Assembly (NCBI RefSeq): GCF_036894955.1
Contig: NZ_CP145905.1
Span: forward strand, 1,929,501 to 1,993,500
Direction: 5' to 3'
Origin: Paenibacillus sp. KS-LC4
Lineage (GTDB): Bacteria > Bacillota > Bacilli > Paenibacillales > Paenibacillaceae
Length of the DNA: 64,000 nucleotides
The notes under the pieces were generated by a model. It did not search any database and was not told the origin of the DNA. It worked only from the letters and a program-made list of their open reading frames with translations. Of this stretch, positions 26,886 through 36,338 are shown piece by piece (within the stretch, counting starts at the first letter, position 1; every line of letters starts with the position of its first letter). Both the position numbers and the translations under genes were made by a program.

Positions 26886-26902
26886 GCTGCTCAAATAGGC
26901 TG
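26854..26902. repeat. perfect 19-bp inverted repeat at the end of skfH
   Basis: The arms 26854-26872 and 26884-26902 are perfectly complementary, with an 11-nt loop. The left arm is coding (QPI/YLSSL region of skfH) and the stop codon lies in the right half. No T-run follows, so it may protect the 3' end of the operon message or act with the downstream hairpin as terminator. Confidence 0.9.
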
Positions 26903-26903
26903 A

Positions 26904-26929
26904 ATAAAAATGGGCTAAATAACAAGCCC
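26904..26929 (-). terminator. terminator of mntH
   Basis: On the - strand GGGCTT pairs with TAGCCC around a 7-nt loop and is followed by ATTTTTATT. It ends the mntH transcript, convergent with the skf-like operon. Confidence 0.65.
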
Positions 26930-26939
26930 GTTATCGTAT

Positions 26940-28298
26940 TTACCCTAGCTCATGCCCAGTGGCGAACAAATACAGCACAAGGAACAGGTTCAGGGCTGTT
27001 ATAACCCCGACGCATAGCCAGGCAAGCGCTTTGACCCAAGGCTTGTTGGCGAACACACCCATTTTGGCTTGGCTGCTTGTGAACAGCACGAGCGGAATAA
27101 TGGCGAACGGAAGCTGCAAGCTCAGGATGACCTGGCTCCACAGCAGCAGCTCCCCCGTTCCGCGCGTGCCGAACAGCCAGGTGACGATAAGTGCTGGAAT
27201 GACTGCAAGCAATCGTGTCACAATACGGCGCAGCCAAGGCGGGATCGAAAGTTTAATAAAACCCTCCATAACGATTTGCCCTGTTAAAGTACCCGTAATT
27301 GTAGAGCTTTGGCCAGAAGCGAGCAAGGCAACAGCAAATAAGGTGCTGGCAATGCTGACACCGAGCGTTGGGCTAAGCAGCTGATAGGCGCCCTCGATTT
27401 CCGTTACATTAAGGCCCGTTCCATAAAAGGCTGCGGCTCCCAAAATCAAAATGCTTGAGTTGATCAGAAAAGCGATGGTCAGTGAAACGCCGGAATCCCA
27501 TTGGGAATACTTAATCGCCTCCCGCCGTCCCTTCTCCGTCCGCTCATATTTCCTCGTCTGAATGATAGAGGAATGCAAATACAGATTATGCGGCATAACC
27601 GTTGCCCCAAGGATGCCAAGCGATACGAACAGCATGGCGGGGCTGCTCACGATTTCAAGCTTCGGAACATAGCCGGAAAGCACCGCTGATAGATCCGGCC
27701 GCGAAATAATGACCTCGAATACAAATACCCCGAATATCGTAGCCATCAGCACAATGATGAGCGATTCAATAAGCCGAAAGCCCTTCTTTTGCAGGAGCAG
27801 CAGCAAAAATACGTCTAACGTTGTAATCAGAATACCACCTATTAAAGGGAGCCCAAACAGCAAATTTAGGGCGATGGCGGAGCCGATAACCTCCGCAAGA
27901 TCAGTCGCGATAATGGCAAGCTCAGCCAGCAGCCAGAGGATGACGGCGCCTTTCATGCCGACGGAGTCGCGGGTTGCTTGGGCAAGATCGCGGCCGGTAA
28001 CGATGCCGAGCCTTGCCGACAGATTTTGCAGCAAAATCGCAATTAAATTGGCGATGAGAATAACGGCCAGCAGCGTGTAGCCGAACCTTGCGCCGCCCGC
28101 AATGGACGTTGCCCAGTTGCCGGGATCAATATAGCCGACGGCGACCAGCATGCCGGGTCCAGCGAAGGCGAGAAATTTGCGAAAGCCGCTTGCATTTTTC
28201 GGTATGTGAATAGAGGAGTTCACTTCTTCAAGGCTGACGCTGCCACTCGCGCGGAGCCAGCCAGATTTTTGCTCCAATTGATCGGACTGTGTGCTCAT
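26940..28298 (-). CDS. mntH: Nramp-family divalent metal (Mn2+) transporter
   Basis: The product has 452 residues and about eleven membrane helices. The Nramp metal-site motifs DPGN (helix 1) and MPHNLYLHSS (helix 6) are both intact, and GQSSTITGT follows in the consensus transport region. These define a proton-coupled Mn2+/Fe2+ importer. An N-terminal cytoplasmic stretch of about 40 residues is typical of Bacillus MntH. It stands alone, with its own upstream palindrome. Confidence 0.93.
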   Translation of the reverse strand: MSTQSDQLEQKSGWLRASGSVSLEEVNSSIHIPKNASGFRKFLAFAGPGMLVAVGYIDPGNWATSIAGGARFGYTLLAVILIANLIAILLQNLSARLGIVTGRDLAQATRDSVGMKGAVILWLLAELAIIATDLAEVIGSAIALNLLFGLPLIGGILITTLDVFLLLLLQKKGFRLIESLIIVLMATIFGVFVFEVIISRPDLSAVLSGYVPKLEIVSSPAMLFVSLGILGATVMPHNLYLHSSIIQTRKYERTEKGRREAIKYSQWDSGVSLTIAFLINSSILILGAAAFYGTGLNVTEIEGAYQLLSPTLGVSIASTLFAVALLASGQSSTITGTLTGQIVMEGFIKLSIPPWLRRIVTRLLAVIPALIVTWLFGTRGTGELLLWSQVILSLQLPFAIIPLVLFTSSQAKMGVFANKPWVKALAWLCVGVITALNLFLVLYLFATGHELG

Positions 28299-28362
28299 AA
28301 AAACCCTTCTTTCGTTTACGCTTAGATGACGGATTCATTGCATTTGTTTGTGCTATGAAACA

Positions 28363-28403
28363 ATATTGCTCCTGGGAAACATTTTTGTCAATGGAAAAAT
28401 GTT
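28363..28403 (-). promoter_or_regulatory. mntH promoter region with overlapping palindrome
   Basis: On the - strand TTGACA (28386-28391) forms a consensus -35; CAATAT at 17 bp is a weak -10. A perfect inverted repeat AACATTTTT (28378-28386)/AAAAATGTT (28395-28403) overlaps the -35. It is well placed for a repressor such as MntR, but the sequence does not match the MntR site I know from B. subtilis. Confidence 0.4.
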
Positions 28404-28732
28404 AAGTGGTATAGTAACTGTTTAATAAGTAGCTGGATTTGAATCATTTGCTTGAACCTTTCCTTAGATTTATTAAATAAGGAATATGAAGCCGAAAGCA
28501 TAATGCACATTATTTTCTTTATGGTGAAGATTTAATTAAGATTCAATATTTAGATTAAGGCCATTTGACAAAATGGATATATAGCAAGTGATATTTTAAG
28601 GAAATTCCGATAATCCAATAATGTAGATTAGAAGTTATTTGTTGGAAATAGTTCTTTTGTATCATTTTTAAGTTGGAGTTTATTAATTATCATTGTATAA
28701 ATAGTAGGATGATAGAAGGGTAGGTATTATAG
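28404..28732. other. AT-rich intergenic stretch
   Basis: About 330 bp, clearly richer in AT than the flanking mntH. I see no ORF, terminator or repeat. It must hold the promoter of the following lipoprotein gene, but several AT-rich hexamers are equally possible. Confidence 0.4.
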
Positions 28733-29527
28733 ATGAGTAAGTATTTGTTAATTCTTTTATTTGTTAATATTTTAATGATTGGATGTTCTAAAGGTGCGAG
28801 TAGCCAAGAAAATGTAGTTGTGAAAATAGATGGTGAACAAATTAATATTGAAGAGGTAGCAAATGTTTTTAAAAACGAATACTACGATGTAATTGTTGAC
28901 AACTTGATTAATGAAAAATTGTTAGATTTAAAAGCAAAAGAACTAGGTATTGATACTATTGAAATGCAGGATTCTTTCTATAATTCGGATAAAAGCCCAA
29001 GGGAATCGAAAATTAATTATCAATTAGAGTTAACAAAGGAAGTTTTAAAAAAGACAATCAATGAAAGTACATTAAAAGAATTTTATGAGAGTAATAAAGA
29101 AGATTTAAATTTAAATTCTATATCAGTAACAATTTATTCGGTTGATCATGAAGTAGGTTCCAAGTTAATGACTCTTTATCAAAGAAATAAAGACATAGAA
29201 TCTGTTGAAAATAAATTAGGTATTAATGAAAGTTTTAAAGAAAAGGTTTCCCTACGTAATTCTGATGAACTATTTCATCAATTAGAAGAACTGCAAATTG
29301 GTGAAATGAAGATGGTTATGAGTGGTGACTCGCATCAAATAGTATTAGTTAACGAAATACAATCTTTGGTAGTAGCAGAATGGCCAAGAGATAGAGATGC
29401 TATATTGGAAGAATATTTATTTTTAAATACATATAACGAAAAAATTATGTTGTTAGAAGAATTGAAGAATACTTATAAAATTGAAAGGGATTATTTTTCT
29501 AGCATTAATTTAGAACCAGTTTTTTAA
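28733..29527 (+). CDS. lipoprotein with SurA/PrsA-like N-domain
   Basis: The product has 264 residues. The lipobox LMIGC marks it as an exported lipoprotein. The order of segments (VVVKIDGEQINIEEVANVFKNEYYDVIVDNLINEKLLDLKAKELGI first, then a long helix and a beta-rich part) resembles the chaperone half of PrsA/SurA foldases. The parvulin isomerase core is poor or absent. The gene is AT-rich and lies 37 bp ahead of a secreted-protein gene, so it may help fold that product. Confidence 0.65.
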   Translation: MSKYLLILLFVNILMIGCSKGASSQENVVVKIDGEQINIEEVANVFKNEYYDVIVDNLINEKLLDLKAKELGIDTIEMQDSFYNSDKSPRESKINYQLELTKEVLKKTINESTLKEFYESNKEDLNLNSISVTIYSVDHEVGSKLMTLYQRNKDIESVENKLGINESFKEKVSLRNSDELFHQLEELQIGEMKMVMSGDSHQIVLVNEIQSLVVAEWPRDRDAILEEYLFLNTYNEKIMLLEELKNTYKIERDYFSSINLEPVF

Positions 29528-29564
29528 TTCCAAGGGAACCACCGAAAAATGGAGGTTATTATAT

Positions 29565-30455
29565 ATGAGAAAAAAGCTATTATTCTTATTTTTGTTAACG
29601 TTAATTATTTCGTCTTTGACTTCTCCCGCTTTGTTTGCAAAAAGTTTGAATGAAGCTACTGGAAAAGTTCGTGTACAATTAGTACTGCCTTATTCAAAAC
29701 AATTTCCTGTGCCATCAAATGAAGAGAAGCAAAGGTTAATTGACGCTGGTTGGATTGAAACTACCGAAGGTTTTGTTAGGTATTATCCATTAGCAAATGT
29801 GAAAGTTGAGCTAGATGATGAGGTTGTAGCTCATACTGATTACAACGGTCGATTTTATATTAATAATATCGAGAGTGGAGAGCATGAGTTCGAGTTAAAT
29901 CATAATGCGATAAATAAGAAAGAAGTCATTTCACTTGAAAATGGACAAAAAATTGATTTTGATTTTTCTATAACCATAAATTTCATGACATTTATGGAGG
30001 GGCCTGAATTTAATACTAGTAACTTTGAAGAGATAAATAAAGTTGATCTGGCTATTACTCCATCCGCAGTAGATGGAAATCCATACGCTGGTGGATATAA
30101 TGGTGAGACAACAACGTCTCATAATGGACATACTGATGCAACGTATGCTAAAAACTCTTATGTAACATGCAATAGATTTAATGGTAATATGGGAAATCAA
30201 GTTTATTATGATAAATATGCTCATCCTCTAGATGCAGCTATTAATTTTTCTCACAGTGATTGTGATCGGGCGATTGCATTCTATGGAGCACCTTGCTTAA
30301 GTACTACAAATGGGGATTATGCTTCTGATGCATCAAAACGTTATTGTAAATCTTTTGGGATAAGTATCACAAGTTCATCTACTTGTTCGCAACTTGCAAG
30401 TCATAAACCACTTTATCACAAACATACAACTAATCCAGGTGAAAGTGGTTATTAA
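29565..30455 (+). CDS. secreted protein with cysteine-containing C-terminal domain
   Basis: The product has 296 residues. A signal peptide (about 1-26) is followed by a beta-sandwich like a carboxypeptidase-regulatory fold (VKVELDDEVVAHTDYNGRFYINNIESGEHEF, about 85-125). A C-terminal part of about 130 residues has five cysteines (CNRF, CDRA, CLST, CKSF, CSQL) and many Gly, Asn and His. I do not recognise the C-terminal domain. The AT-rich composition and the foldase-like neighbour suggest an accessory secreted factor. Confidence 0.65.
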   Translation: MRKKLLFLFLLTLIISSLTSPALFAKSLNEATGKVRVQLVLPYSKQFPVPSNEEKQRLIDAGWIETTEGFVRYYPLANVKVELDDEVVAHTDYNGRFYINNIESGEHEFELNHNAINKKEVISLENGQKIDFDFSITINFMTFMEGPEFNTSNFEEINKVDLAITPSAVDGNPYAGGYNGETTTSHNGHTDATYAKNSYVTCNRFNGNMGNQVYYDKYAHPLDAAINFSHSDCDRAIAFYGAPCLSTTNGDYASDASKRYCKSFGISITSSSTCSQLASHKPLYHKHTTNPGESGY

Positions 30456-30493
30456 TTTTTAATTGAATAGCTCACAAAAAAAGTGTTCCCTTG

Positions 30494-30527
30494 AAAAAAC
30501 ATGTTTGCGAAAATCAAACATGTTTTT
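30494..30527 (+). terminator. terminator after the secreted-protein gene
   Basis: AAAACATGTTTG pairs perfectly with CAAACATGTTTT around a 7-nt loop and ends in T. Confidence 0.8.
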
Positions 30528-30680
30528 AGTATCTTGAACAAAACATTCATATTCAGATTGTTAAAATGTTTTCGTTAATTGTATTTTTTTTATTAAATAA
30601 ATTTTCAGAAGATGGAAATTCTCAACTCATTAATTTATTAAAAATGAGAATTATAGATTGTGAAGTGAGGTAGAATCAAT

Positions 30681-31127
30681 TTGAAGAAAAAACTAATATA
30701 TTCATCAGTAATTCTTGTGTTTGTTTTTTTGTTTTTATTTGTTCAACATTTAGAAAAACATGCTGAAAATTCATTTTTGACAGAGATTGAGGTAGAAGAC
30801 ATCCCTGAGGTGCTCCAAATAAAAGAAGTGCCTCAACTTCCAAATTGGAAAATAGAAAAAATCCAAAAGTTTGACGATGGATTTACTCACCCTTACCCCA
30901 TTATTTTTTTTGAGAATGGAATACAACTTCATTTGACTATCAATGAGCAGTTATACAATTTAAAAAGTAAAGAGAGTATTCTAATTGGTATACGCAAGGC
31001 GGTTCTATATAAAGACAATGACAATCGAATTTACTCGTTTGGATTTTCGAATCTTTACTATGCATTTATTTTAAATTCAAATGACCAATCTAGCCTGGTT
31101 GAAAACTATATAGTTGAAACTCATTAA
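30681..31127 (+). CDS. small membrane-anchored protein, unknown function
   Basis: The product has 148 residues starting at TTG 30681, with GTGAGGTAG upstream. One membrane helix (about 5-22) is followed by an extracytoplasmic domain rich in Lys, Glu and Asn. The gene is strongly AT-rich like the two before it but is separated from them by a terminator. I do not recognise a family. Confidence 0.6.
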   Translation: MKKKLIYSSVILVFVFLFLFVQHLEKHAENSFLTEIEVEDIPEVLQIKEVPQLPNWKIEKIQKFDDGFTHPYPIIFFENGIQLHLTINEQLYNLKSKESILIGIRKAVLYKDNDNRIYSFGFSNLYYAFILNSNDQSSLVENYIVETH

Positions 31128-31196
31128 TCAATCAGCATGGATGATTTTCCCCGCTTGTACATATACTGTAGCAGATTGGCCTGAGGGCCTTTCCTT

Positions 31197-31295
31197 GAAA
31201 TATAAGCATTTATAAGTTTCACCCTTATAAAATGGCTTATATTTCATCGCGGAACGGCAGCTTTGCCGCCAGAGGGGGGCAACAGCCGTTTACGC
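31197..31295 (+). repeat. dispersed double-hairpin repeat, copy B
   Basis: The AT-rich hairpin has perfect arms GAAATATAAG (31197-31206) and CTTATATTTC (31236-31245) with an inner pair TTATAAG/CTTATAA. The GC-rich hairpin has AACGGC pairing GCCGTT (ending 31290) with an inner TTGCCGCC/GGGGGCAA. It lies 28 bp before the start of the AI-2E family gene. Copy C, in opposite orientation, lies just beyond that gene. Confidence 0.85.
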
Positions 31296-31322
31296 TAGGT
31301 AAGCGAGCGGGGGTGAGGGAAA

Positions 31323-32393
31323 GTGGAACGGTTCACAAAAAGCCGTCTGTTTGTGTGGTTGGTCTACATCATTCTAGGCTTGCTGGCGCTGTATTTGCTT
31401 ATATTGGTCAAGCCGATGTTTATGAATATTTATTTTTTCCTCAAGGCGATTCTAGCGCCATTTATCGTTGCCATGATTATTTCCTATGTACTGAATCCGG
31501 TCGTGACGATGCTTCATGAACGTAAAGTTCCGCGAACGATGGCGGTGCTGCTCATTTATACGGTGTTTTTCACAGCGCTGACCGTCTTGCTCGTCAATGT
31601 CATTCCAATGCTTGCCATGCAGGTGCAGGAGCTCAACGAACGGGTGCCGGACCTGACGATGAAGGCGCAAAATTTGGTGACGGATATCAACAATACATCA
31701 TTTCTGCCGGACAGCCTGCGCGATGGGATGAACCAGTCGCTGCTGCATATGGAGCGGAAGCTGTCGGAGGCGCTGATCCATTTTATCAACAATATCGGTT
31801 CGGTGCTGAATACGGTGTTTATTGCCTTTATTGTGCCGTTTCTGGCGTTTTACATTTTGAAGGATTTTGAGGTGTTCGAGCGGACGGTCATTACGTACGT
31901 ACCCAAGTCGCATCGTCAAAATACCGTTCGACTGATGAAGGATATTGACTCGGCGCTGGGCAGCTACATACGCGGGCAGTTTCTCGTTTGTCTAATCGTC
32001 GGCGTGCTAGCCTACATCGGCTATACGATTATCGGAATGGAATATGCGCTGCTGCTTGCCGGCATTGTAGCGATTACGAACATTATCCCCTATTTGGGCC
32101 CGTTTCTGGGGGCGATTCCAGCGATTTTGATGGCGTCGACCATCTCGGTCAAAATGATGATTCTCGTCGCGGTAATCAATACGCTATGCCAAATTTTAGA
32201 GGGCAATATTATTTCTCCGCAGGTGGTGGGAAGGACGCTGCATATGCATCCGCTGGCGATTATTTTTGCCTTGCTGGTTGGAGGACAGGTAGCGGGCGTC
32301 GCGGGGATGATTCTCGCCGTTCCGATTTTTGCGGCGCTGAAGGTCATCGTCCAGCATATGTTTGCCTATTATGTAAGGCGAAAGATTATTTGA
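31323..32393 (+). CDS. yrrI: AI-2E family transporter (YrrI-like)
   Basis: The product has 356 residues starting at GTG 31323 with GAGGGAAA upstream. It has about seven membrane segments in the UPF0118/AI-2E exporter pattern, with the conserved ITNIIPYLGPFLGAIPA and GNIISPQVVGRTLHMHP stretches. Members move small molecules or ions, and the substrate is unknown. As in B. subtilis it lies directly ahead of alaS. It is bracketed by two inverted copies of the dispersed repeat. Confidence 0.9.
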   Translation: MERFTKSRLFVWLVYIILGLLALYLLILVKPMFMNIYFFLKAILAPFIVAMIISYVLNPVVTMLHERKVPRTMAVLLIYTVFFTALTVLLVNVIPMLAMQVQELNERVPDLTMKAQNLVTDINNTSFLPDSLRDGMNQSLLHMERKLSEALIHFINNIGSVLNTVFIAFIVPFLAFYILKDFEVFERTVITYVPKSHRQNTVRLMKDIDSALGSYIRGQFLVCLIVGVLAYIGYTIIGMEYALLLAGIVAITNIIPYLGPFLGAIPAILMASTISVKMMILVAVINTLCQILEGNIISPQVVGRTLHMHPLAIIFALLVGGQVAGVAGMILAVPIFAALKVIVQHMFAYYVRRKII

Positions 32394-32436
32394 CAGCGGG
32401 CCTTGCTGCCGATATACTCATTTTTAGTAAGATTCA

Positions 32437-32536
32437 AGCGTAAACGGCTTTATCCGCCCTTTGGCGGCAAAGCTTCCGTTTCGCGATGAAATATAAGACC
32501 ATTTATAATAGTTAAACTTATAAATTCTTATATTTA
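32437..32536 (-). repeat. dispersed double-hairpin repeat, copy C
   Basis: This copy is inverted relative to B. On the - strand its GC-rich hairpin is nearly the same as that of copy B (about 46 of 53 positions), and its AT-rich hairpin has arms at 32527-32535 and 32489-32497. It lies between the yrrI-like gene and the alaS T-box leader. Confidence 0.85.
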
Positions 32537-32559
32537 AAGTGGAAATCGTTGATGAAAAG

Positions 32560-32819
32560 GAAGTAAGCTATAGACCGTCAATCAGAGAGGAAGCTTCTTC
32601 GCCGTAACTCGGCGTTGGCTGCAAGAGCTTTTATGGCGAAGGATGGCTGAAAGCTGCTTTCGGAGTGTGAATGAACTTCACCGGGAGGACCCGTTATCGT
32701 CCATACGAGGAGATTGCTGCGTAAGGCTGTGCCGCTAATGATAGCGCAAGGCTGAAGCTGGCGATAACCAGGGTGGTACCGCGAGTTTTCGTCCCTGTCA
32801 TAACTGACAGGGACTTTTT
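32560..32819 (+). promoter_or_regulatory. T-box leader of alaS
   Basis: The T-box core GGTGGTACCGCG (32772-32783) is followed by a terminator with perfect 10-bp arms GTCCCTGTCA/TGACAGGGAC (32791-32814) and five T. It senses uncharged tRNA, presumably tRNA-Ala given the downstream gene. The left boundary is approximate and no clear promoter could be placed. Confidence 0.88.
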
Positions 32820-32889
32820 GATGTTTTAAAGCAGGCCTGGAAGCAACATGCAGGCGTAAATAATGAAACCTATTGGAGGCGTATCAACT

Positions 32890-35523
32890 ATGAAGGCTAG
32901 TGAAATTCGGTCAAAATGGCTCGCTTTTTTCGAAAGTAAAGGACATACAATTGAGCCGAGCGCATCGCTCGTGCCGCACAACGATCCATCGCTGCTATGG
33001 ATTAACGCAGGCATGGCGCCGCTGAAGGCTTATTTTGACGGACGCGTCATTCCGGAAAATCCACGGATTACGAATTCGCAGAAGTGCATTCGCACCAACG
33101 ATATTGAAAATGTCGGCAAAACGCGCCGTCATCATACGTTTTTTGAAATGCTAGGCAATTTCTCCATCGGTGACTATTTCAAGGAAGAAGCGATTACGTG
33201 GGCTTGGGAGTTTCTCACAGGCAAGGAGTGGATCGGCTTCGATCCAGAGCGCCTATCGGTTACCGTTTACCCGGAGGATGAGGAAGCCTATGCGTTCTGG
33301 AATAAAAAAATCGGCCTGCCTGAGGAGCGCATCTACAAGCTGGATGAAAACTTTTGGGATATCGGCGAAGGCCCATGCGGACCTTGTACGGAAATTTTCT
33401 ATGACCGCGGCGACAAATACGGCGATTTGAATGATCCCGAATGCTGGCCGGGCGGCGAAAACGAGCGTTTTCTGGAAGTATGGAACCTCGTATTTTCGCA
33501 ATTCAACCATAACAAGGATGGCAGCTATACGCCGCTTCCGAACAAAAACATTGATACAGGTGCAGGCCTAGAGCGCTTTGCTTCCATTTTGCAGGATGTC
33601 GATTCGAACTTTGATACCGACCTATTCATGCCCATTATCGAGCGTACGTGTGAGCTTGCCGGAGTGAAATATCATGTGAATGCTGAGCATGATGTGGCGC
33701 TGAAAGTGATTGCTGACCACATCCGCACGGTTGCTTTCGCTGTCGGCGACGGCGTTATGCCTTCTAACGAGGGACGCGGCTACATTATTCGCCGTTTGCT
33801 CCGCAGAGCGGTTCGTTACGGAAAAACGATCGGCATCGACCGTCCATTCCTGCATGAGCTGACTGCTACTGTCGGTGAAGTAATGGGCGTATATTATGAC
33901 GAGGTTGTGTCCAAACGCGAATTTATCGAGAAGGTTATTCGCACAGAGGAGGAGCGTTTCCACGAGACGTTATCCGACGGGCTTGCTTTGCTCACGACGC
34001 TGGTAGATGCGGCACGCGCAGCTGGCGGCAAGGAAATCGGCGGGGAAGATGCATTCCGCCTGTATGACACCTATGGCTTCCCGTTTGACCTGACGGAGGA
34101 CTTTGCAGCGGAAAACGATTTGACCGTTGACCGTGCAGGCTTTGACGCAGCAATGGAAGCGCAGCGTGAACGCGCACGTGCAGCTCGTCAGGATACGGGC
34201 GGCATGAAGATTCAAGGAGGAGCACTGGGCGAATTCACGGTTAAAAGCGAATTTGTTGGCTATAATGAGTTGGTAATTGAATCGACGATTACGGCGATCG
34301 TGCAAGAGGATGCGCTAATAGACAGCGCGAGCGAAGGCAGCGAAGTGTTTGTACTGCTTGACCGCACGCCGTTTTATGCGGAGAGCGGCGGCCAAATTGG
34401 CGACCGCGGCATCATTTCGGGCCAAGGCTTCTCCTTGCAGGTGAAGGATGTAACGAAGGCGCCGCATGGCCAAAGCGTGCATCATGCGCTCGTTGTATCA
34501 GGCACCGTGAAGACGGGCGAGAAAGTACAGGCGGCTGTTGCGAAAGCGGTTCGTGAGGATGTCATTAAAAACCATACAGCTACCCATTTGCTGCACAAAG
34601 CGCTCAAGGAAGTGCTGGGCACGCATGTCAATCAGGCTGGTTCCCTTGTTGAAGCGGAGCGTCTGCGTTTTGACTTCTCCCACTTTGGCAGCATTACCGA
34701 TGAGGAGCTTGTAGAAATCGAGCGCCGCGTCAATGAGCAAATTTGGAACAGCACCGATGTGACCATTACGAACAAGTCGCTGGCAGAAGCGAAGGAAATG
34801 GGCGCTATGGCTTTATTCGGTGAAAAATATGGCGATGTCGTCCGCGTTGTGCAAGTTGGCGACTATAGCCTTGAGCTTTGCGGCGGCTGCCACGTAGCCA
34901 GCACTTCGCAAATCGGCGTGTTCAAGCTGATCAGCGAAAGTGGAATTGGCTCAGGCGTACGCCGGATAGAAGCCGTTACAGGTCGCTATGCTTACAGCTA
35001 CACGGAAAGCCAGCTTGATTTGCTGGGGCAAGCAGCAGCCTTGCTGAAATCGAGCAATGGAGATGTGCCTAAGCGGATTGAAGCGCTGCATGCGCAGGTG
35101 AAGGAGCTTGGCCGCGAGAATGAATCGCTGCAAGCGAAGCTAAGCCGGATCGAAGCGGGCTCGCTTGAGCAGCAGGCGAAGCAAATCGGCGAAGTTACGG
35201 TGCTTAGCGCTCAAGTAAATGCGCCAACTATAGATGCGCTGCGCGGCATTTCGGATGAGCTGAAGCTCAAGCTGCCTTCTGCGGTTATTATTCTTGGCGC
35301 TGTACAAGAGGATAAAGTTAGCCTCGTAGCGTCGGTATCTGCTGATTTGGTGAAGAAGGGGCTTCACGCTGGCAAAATTATTAAAGAAGCAGCAGCGGTG
35401 TGCGGCGGAAGCGGCGGTGGCCGTCCTGATATGGCGCAGGCTGGCGGCAAGGACGCTTCAAAATTGGAAGAAGCACTGAAACTTGCGGAAGAACTGGTTC
35501 TCGCCCAAGCAAATGTGATATGA
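32890..35523 (+). CDS. alaS: alanyl-tRNA synthetase
   Basis: The product has 877 residues, full length. The N-terminal aminoacylation domain, the editing domain with [12 protein letters not shown] and CGGCHV zinc ligands, and the C-terminal DHHA1 part ([15 protein letters not shown]) are all present. The start at 32890 has GGAGGCG upstream and gives [14 protein letters not shown]. The in-frame ATG at 32863 is rejected. Expression is expected to depend on the T-box leader. YrzL and RuvX genes follow closely. Confidence 0.98.
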   Translation: MKASEIRSKWLAFFESKGHTIEPSASLVPHNDPSLLWINAGMAPLKAYFDGRVIPENPRITNSQKCIRTNDIENVGKTRRHHTFFEMLGNFSIGDYFKEEAITWAWEFLTGKEWIGFDPERLSVTVYPEDEEAYAFWNKKIGLPEERIYKLDENFWDIGEGPCGPCTEIFYDRGDKYGDLNDPECWPGGENERFLEVWNLVFSQFNHNKDGSYTPLPNKNIDTGAGLERFASILQDVDSNFDTDLFMPIIERTCELAGVKYHVNAEHDVALKVIADHIRTVAFAVGDGVMPSNEGRGYIIRRLLRRAVRYGKTIGIDRPFLHELTATVGEVMGVYYDEVVSKREFIEKVIRTEEERFHETLSDGLALLTTLVDAARAAGGKEIGGEDAFRLYDTYGFPFDLTEDFAAENDLTVDRAGFDAAMEAQRERARAARQDTGGMKIQGGALGEFTVKSEFVGYNELVIESTITAIVQEDALIDSASEGSEVFVLLDRTPFYAESGGQIGDRGIISGQGFSLQVKDVTKAPHGQSVHHALVVSGTVKTGEKVQAAVAKAVREDVIKNHTATHLLHKALKEVLGTHVNQAGSLVEAERLRFDFSHFGSITDEELVEIERRVNEQIWNSTDVTITNKSLAEAKEMGAMALFGEKYGDVVRVVQVGDYSLELCGGCHVASTSQIGVFKLISESGIGSGVRRIEAVTGRYAYSYTESQLDLLGQAAALLKSSNGDVPKRIEALHAQVKELGRENESLQAKLSRIEAGSLEQQAKQIGEVTVLSAQVNAPTIDALRGISDELKLKLPSAVIILGAVQEDKVSLVASVSADLVKKGLHAGKIIKEAAAVCGGSGGGRPDMAQAGGKDASKLEEALKLAEELVLAQANVI

Positions 35524-35582
35524 TAGGAATGTGTATCGATAGTAATCTCATTGAAATGTAGTTGGAAAGCGAGGTGCTGGCG

Positions 35583-35846
35583 ATGAGTTCCATGGACAAA
35601 ACGATGAAGTTTGATGTGCTGCCGGAAAGTTTGGAAGCCTCCTCACAGGATATTTTGCTGTCTGTGCATGAAGCGCTTCTGGAGAAAGAATACAATCCGA
35701 TTAATCAGATTGTAGGCTATTTGCTCTCCGGTGATCCCGCGTATATTCCGCGGCACAACAACGCCAGGAGCCTGATTCGCAAGAAGGAACGCGATGAACT
35801 CATTGAAGAGCTTGTCCGGTTTTATTTGAACAATAAGAAAACATAA
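35583..35846 (+). CDS. yrzL: IreB-family regulatory phosphoprotein (YrzL)
   Basis: The product has 87 residues of UPF0297. The helical core ([43 protein letters not shown]) and the conserved N-terminal Thr region match IreB, a target of the Ser/Thr kinase IreK in enterococci. GAGGTG lies 6 bp before the ATG at 35583. An upstream in-frame start is rejected. The ruvX gene follows after 21 bp, a pairing kept throughout Bacillales. Confidence 0.92.
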   Translation: MSSMDKTMKFDVLPESLEASSQDILLSVHEALLEKEYNPINQIVGYLLSGDPAYIPRHNNARSLIRKKERDELIEELVRFYLNNKKT

Positions 35847-35867
35847 TAGTCAGGAGCCGGACAAGCA

Positions 35868-36284
35868 ATGAGAACAATGGGACTCGATTACGGCGATCGC
35901 AACATTGGTGTTGCGGTAAGCGATCCTTTTGGCTGGACTGCGCAAGGGGTCGAGGTCGTGAAGAAGCGCCGTGACAATGGCGAATTGGAACGGCTCGCCG
36001 AAATTGTGCAGCAGTATGAGGTTAGTGAAATCGTCTTGGGACTTCCGAAGAACATGAATAACACCATCGGTCCACGAGGCGAGATTAGTATTGAATTTGC
36101 AGAGCAGCTTCGACAGAAACTACACTTGCCTGTTCACCTTTGGGACGAACGGTTGACTACTGTGGCCGCAGAGCGTACTCTCATAGAAGCGGATGTCAGC
36201 CGTAAGAAGCGAAAGCTGGTAGTGGACAAAATGGCGGCAACGCTCATTTTACAAAATTATCTCGATTCTAAGGGCTTGCGTTAA
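35868..36284 (+). CDS. ruvX: putative Holliday junction resolvase RuvX/YqgF
   Basis: The product has 138 residues of the RNase H-like YqgF family. The catalytic acids lie in [15 protein letters not shown] near the start, in [10 protein letters not shown], and in LWDERLTT. Family members process Holliday junctions or pre-16S rRNA. It sits between yrzL and the DUF1292 genes, as in B. subtilis (yrrK). Confidence 0.93.
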   Translation: MRTMGLDYGDRNIGVAVSDPFGWTAQGVEVVKKRRDNGELERLAEIVQQYEVSEIVLGLPKNMNNTIGPRGEISIEFAEQLRQKLHLPVHLWDERLTTVAAERTLIEADVSRKKRKLVVDKMAATLILQNYLDSKGLR

Positions 36285-36338
36285 CAGGAGCGAAAGCTAG
36301 TTTGGCGCAATTCACAAAACGAAAAGGTGAGGGTTAAG

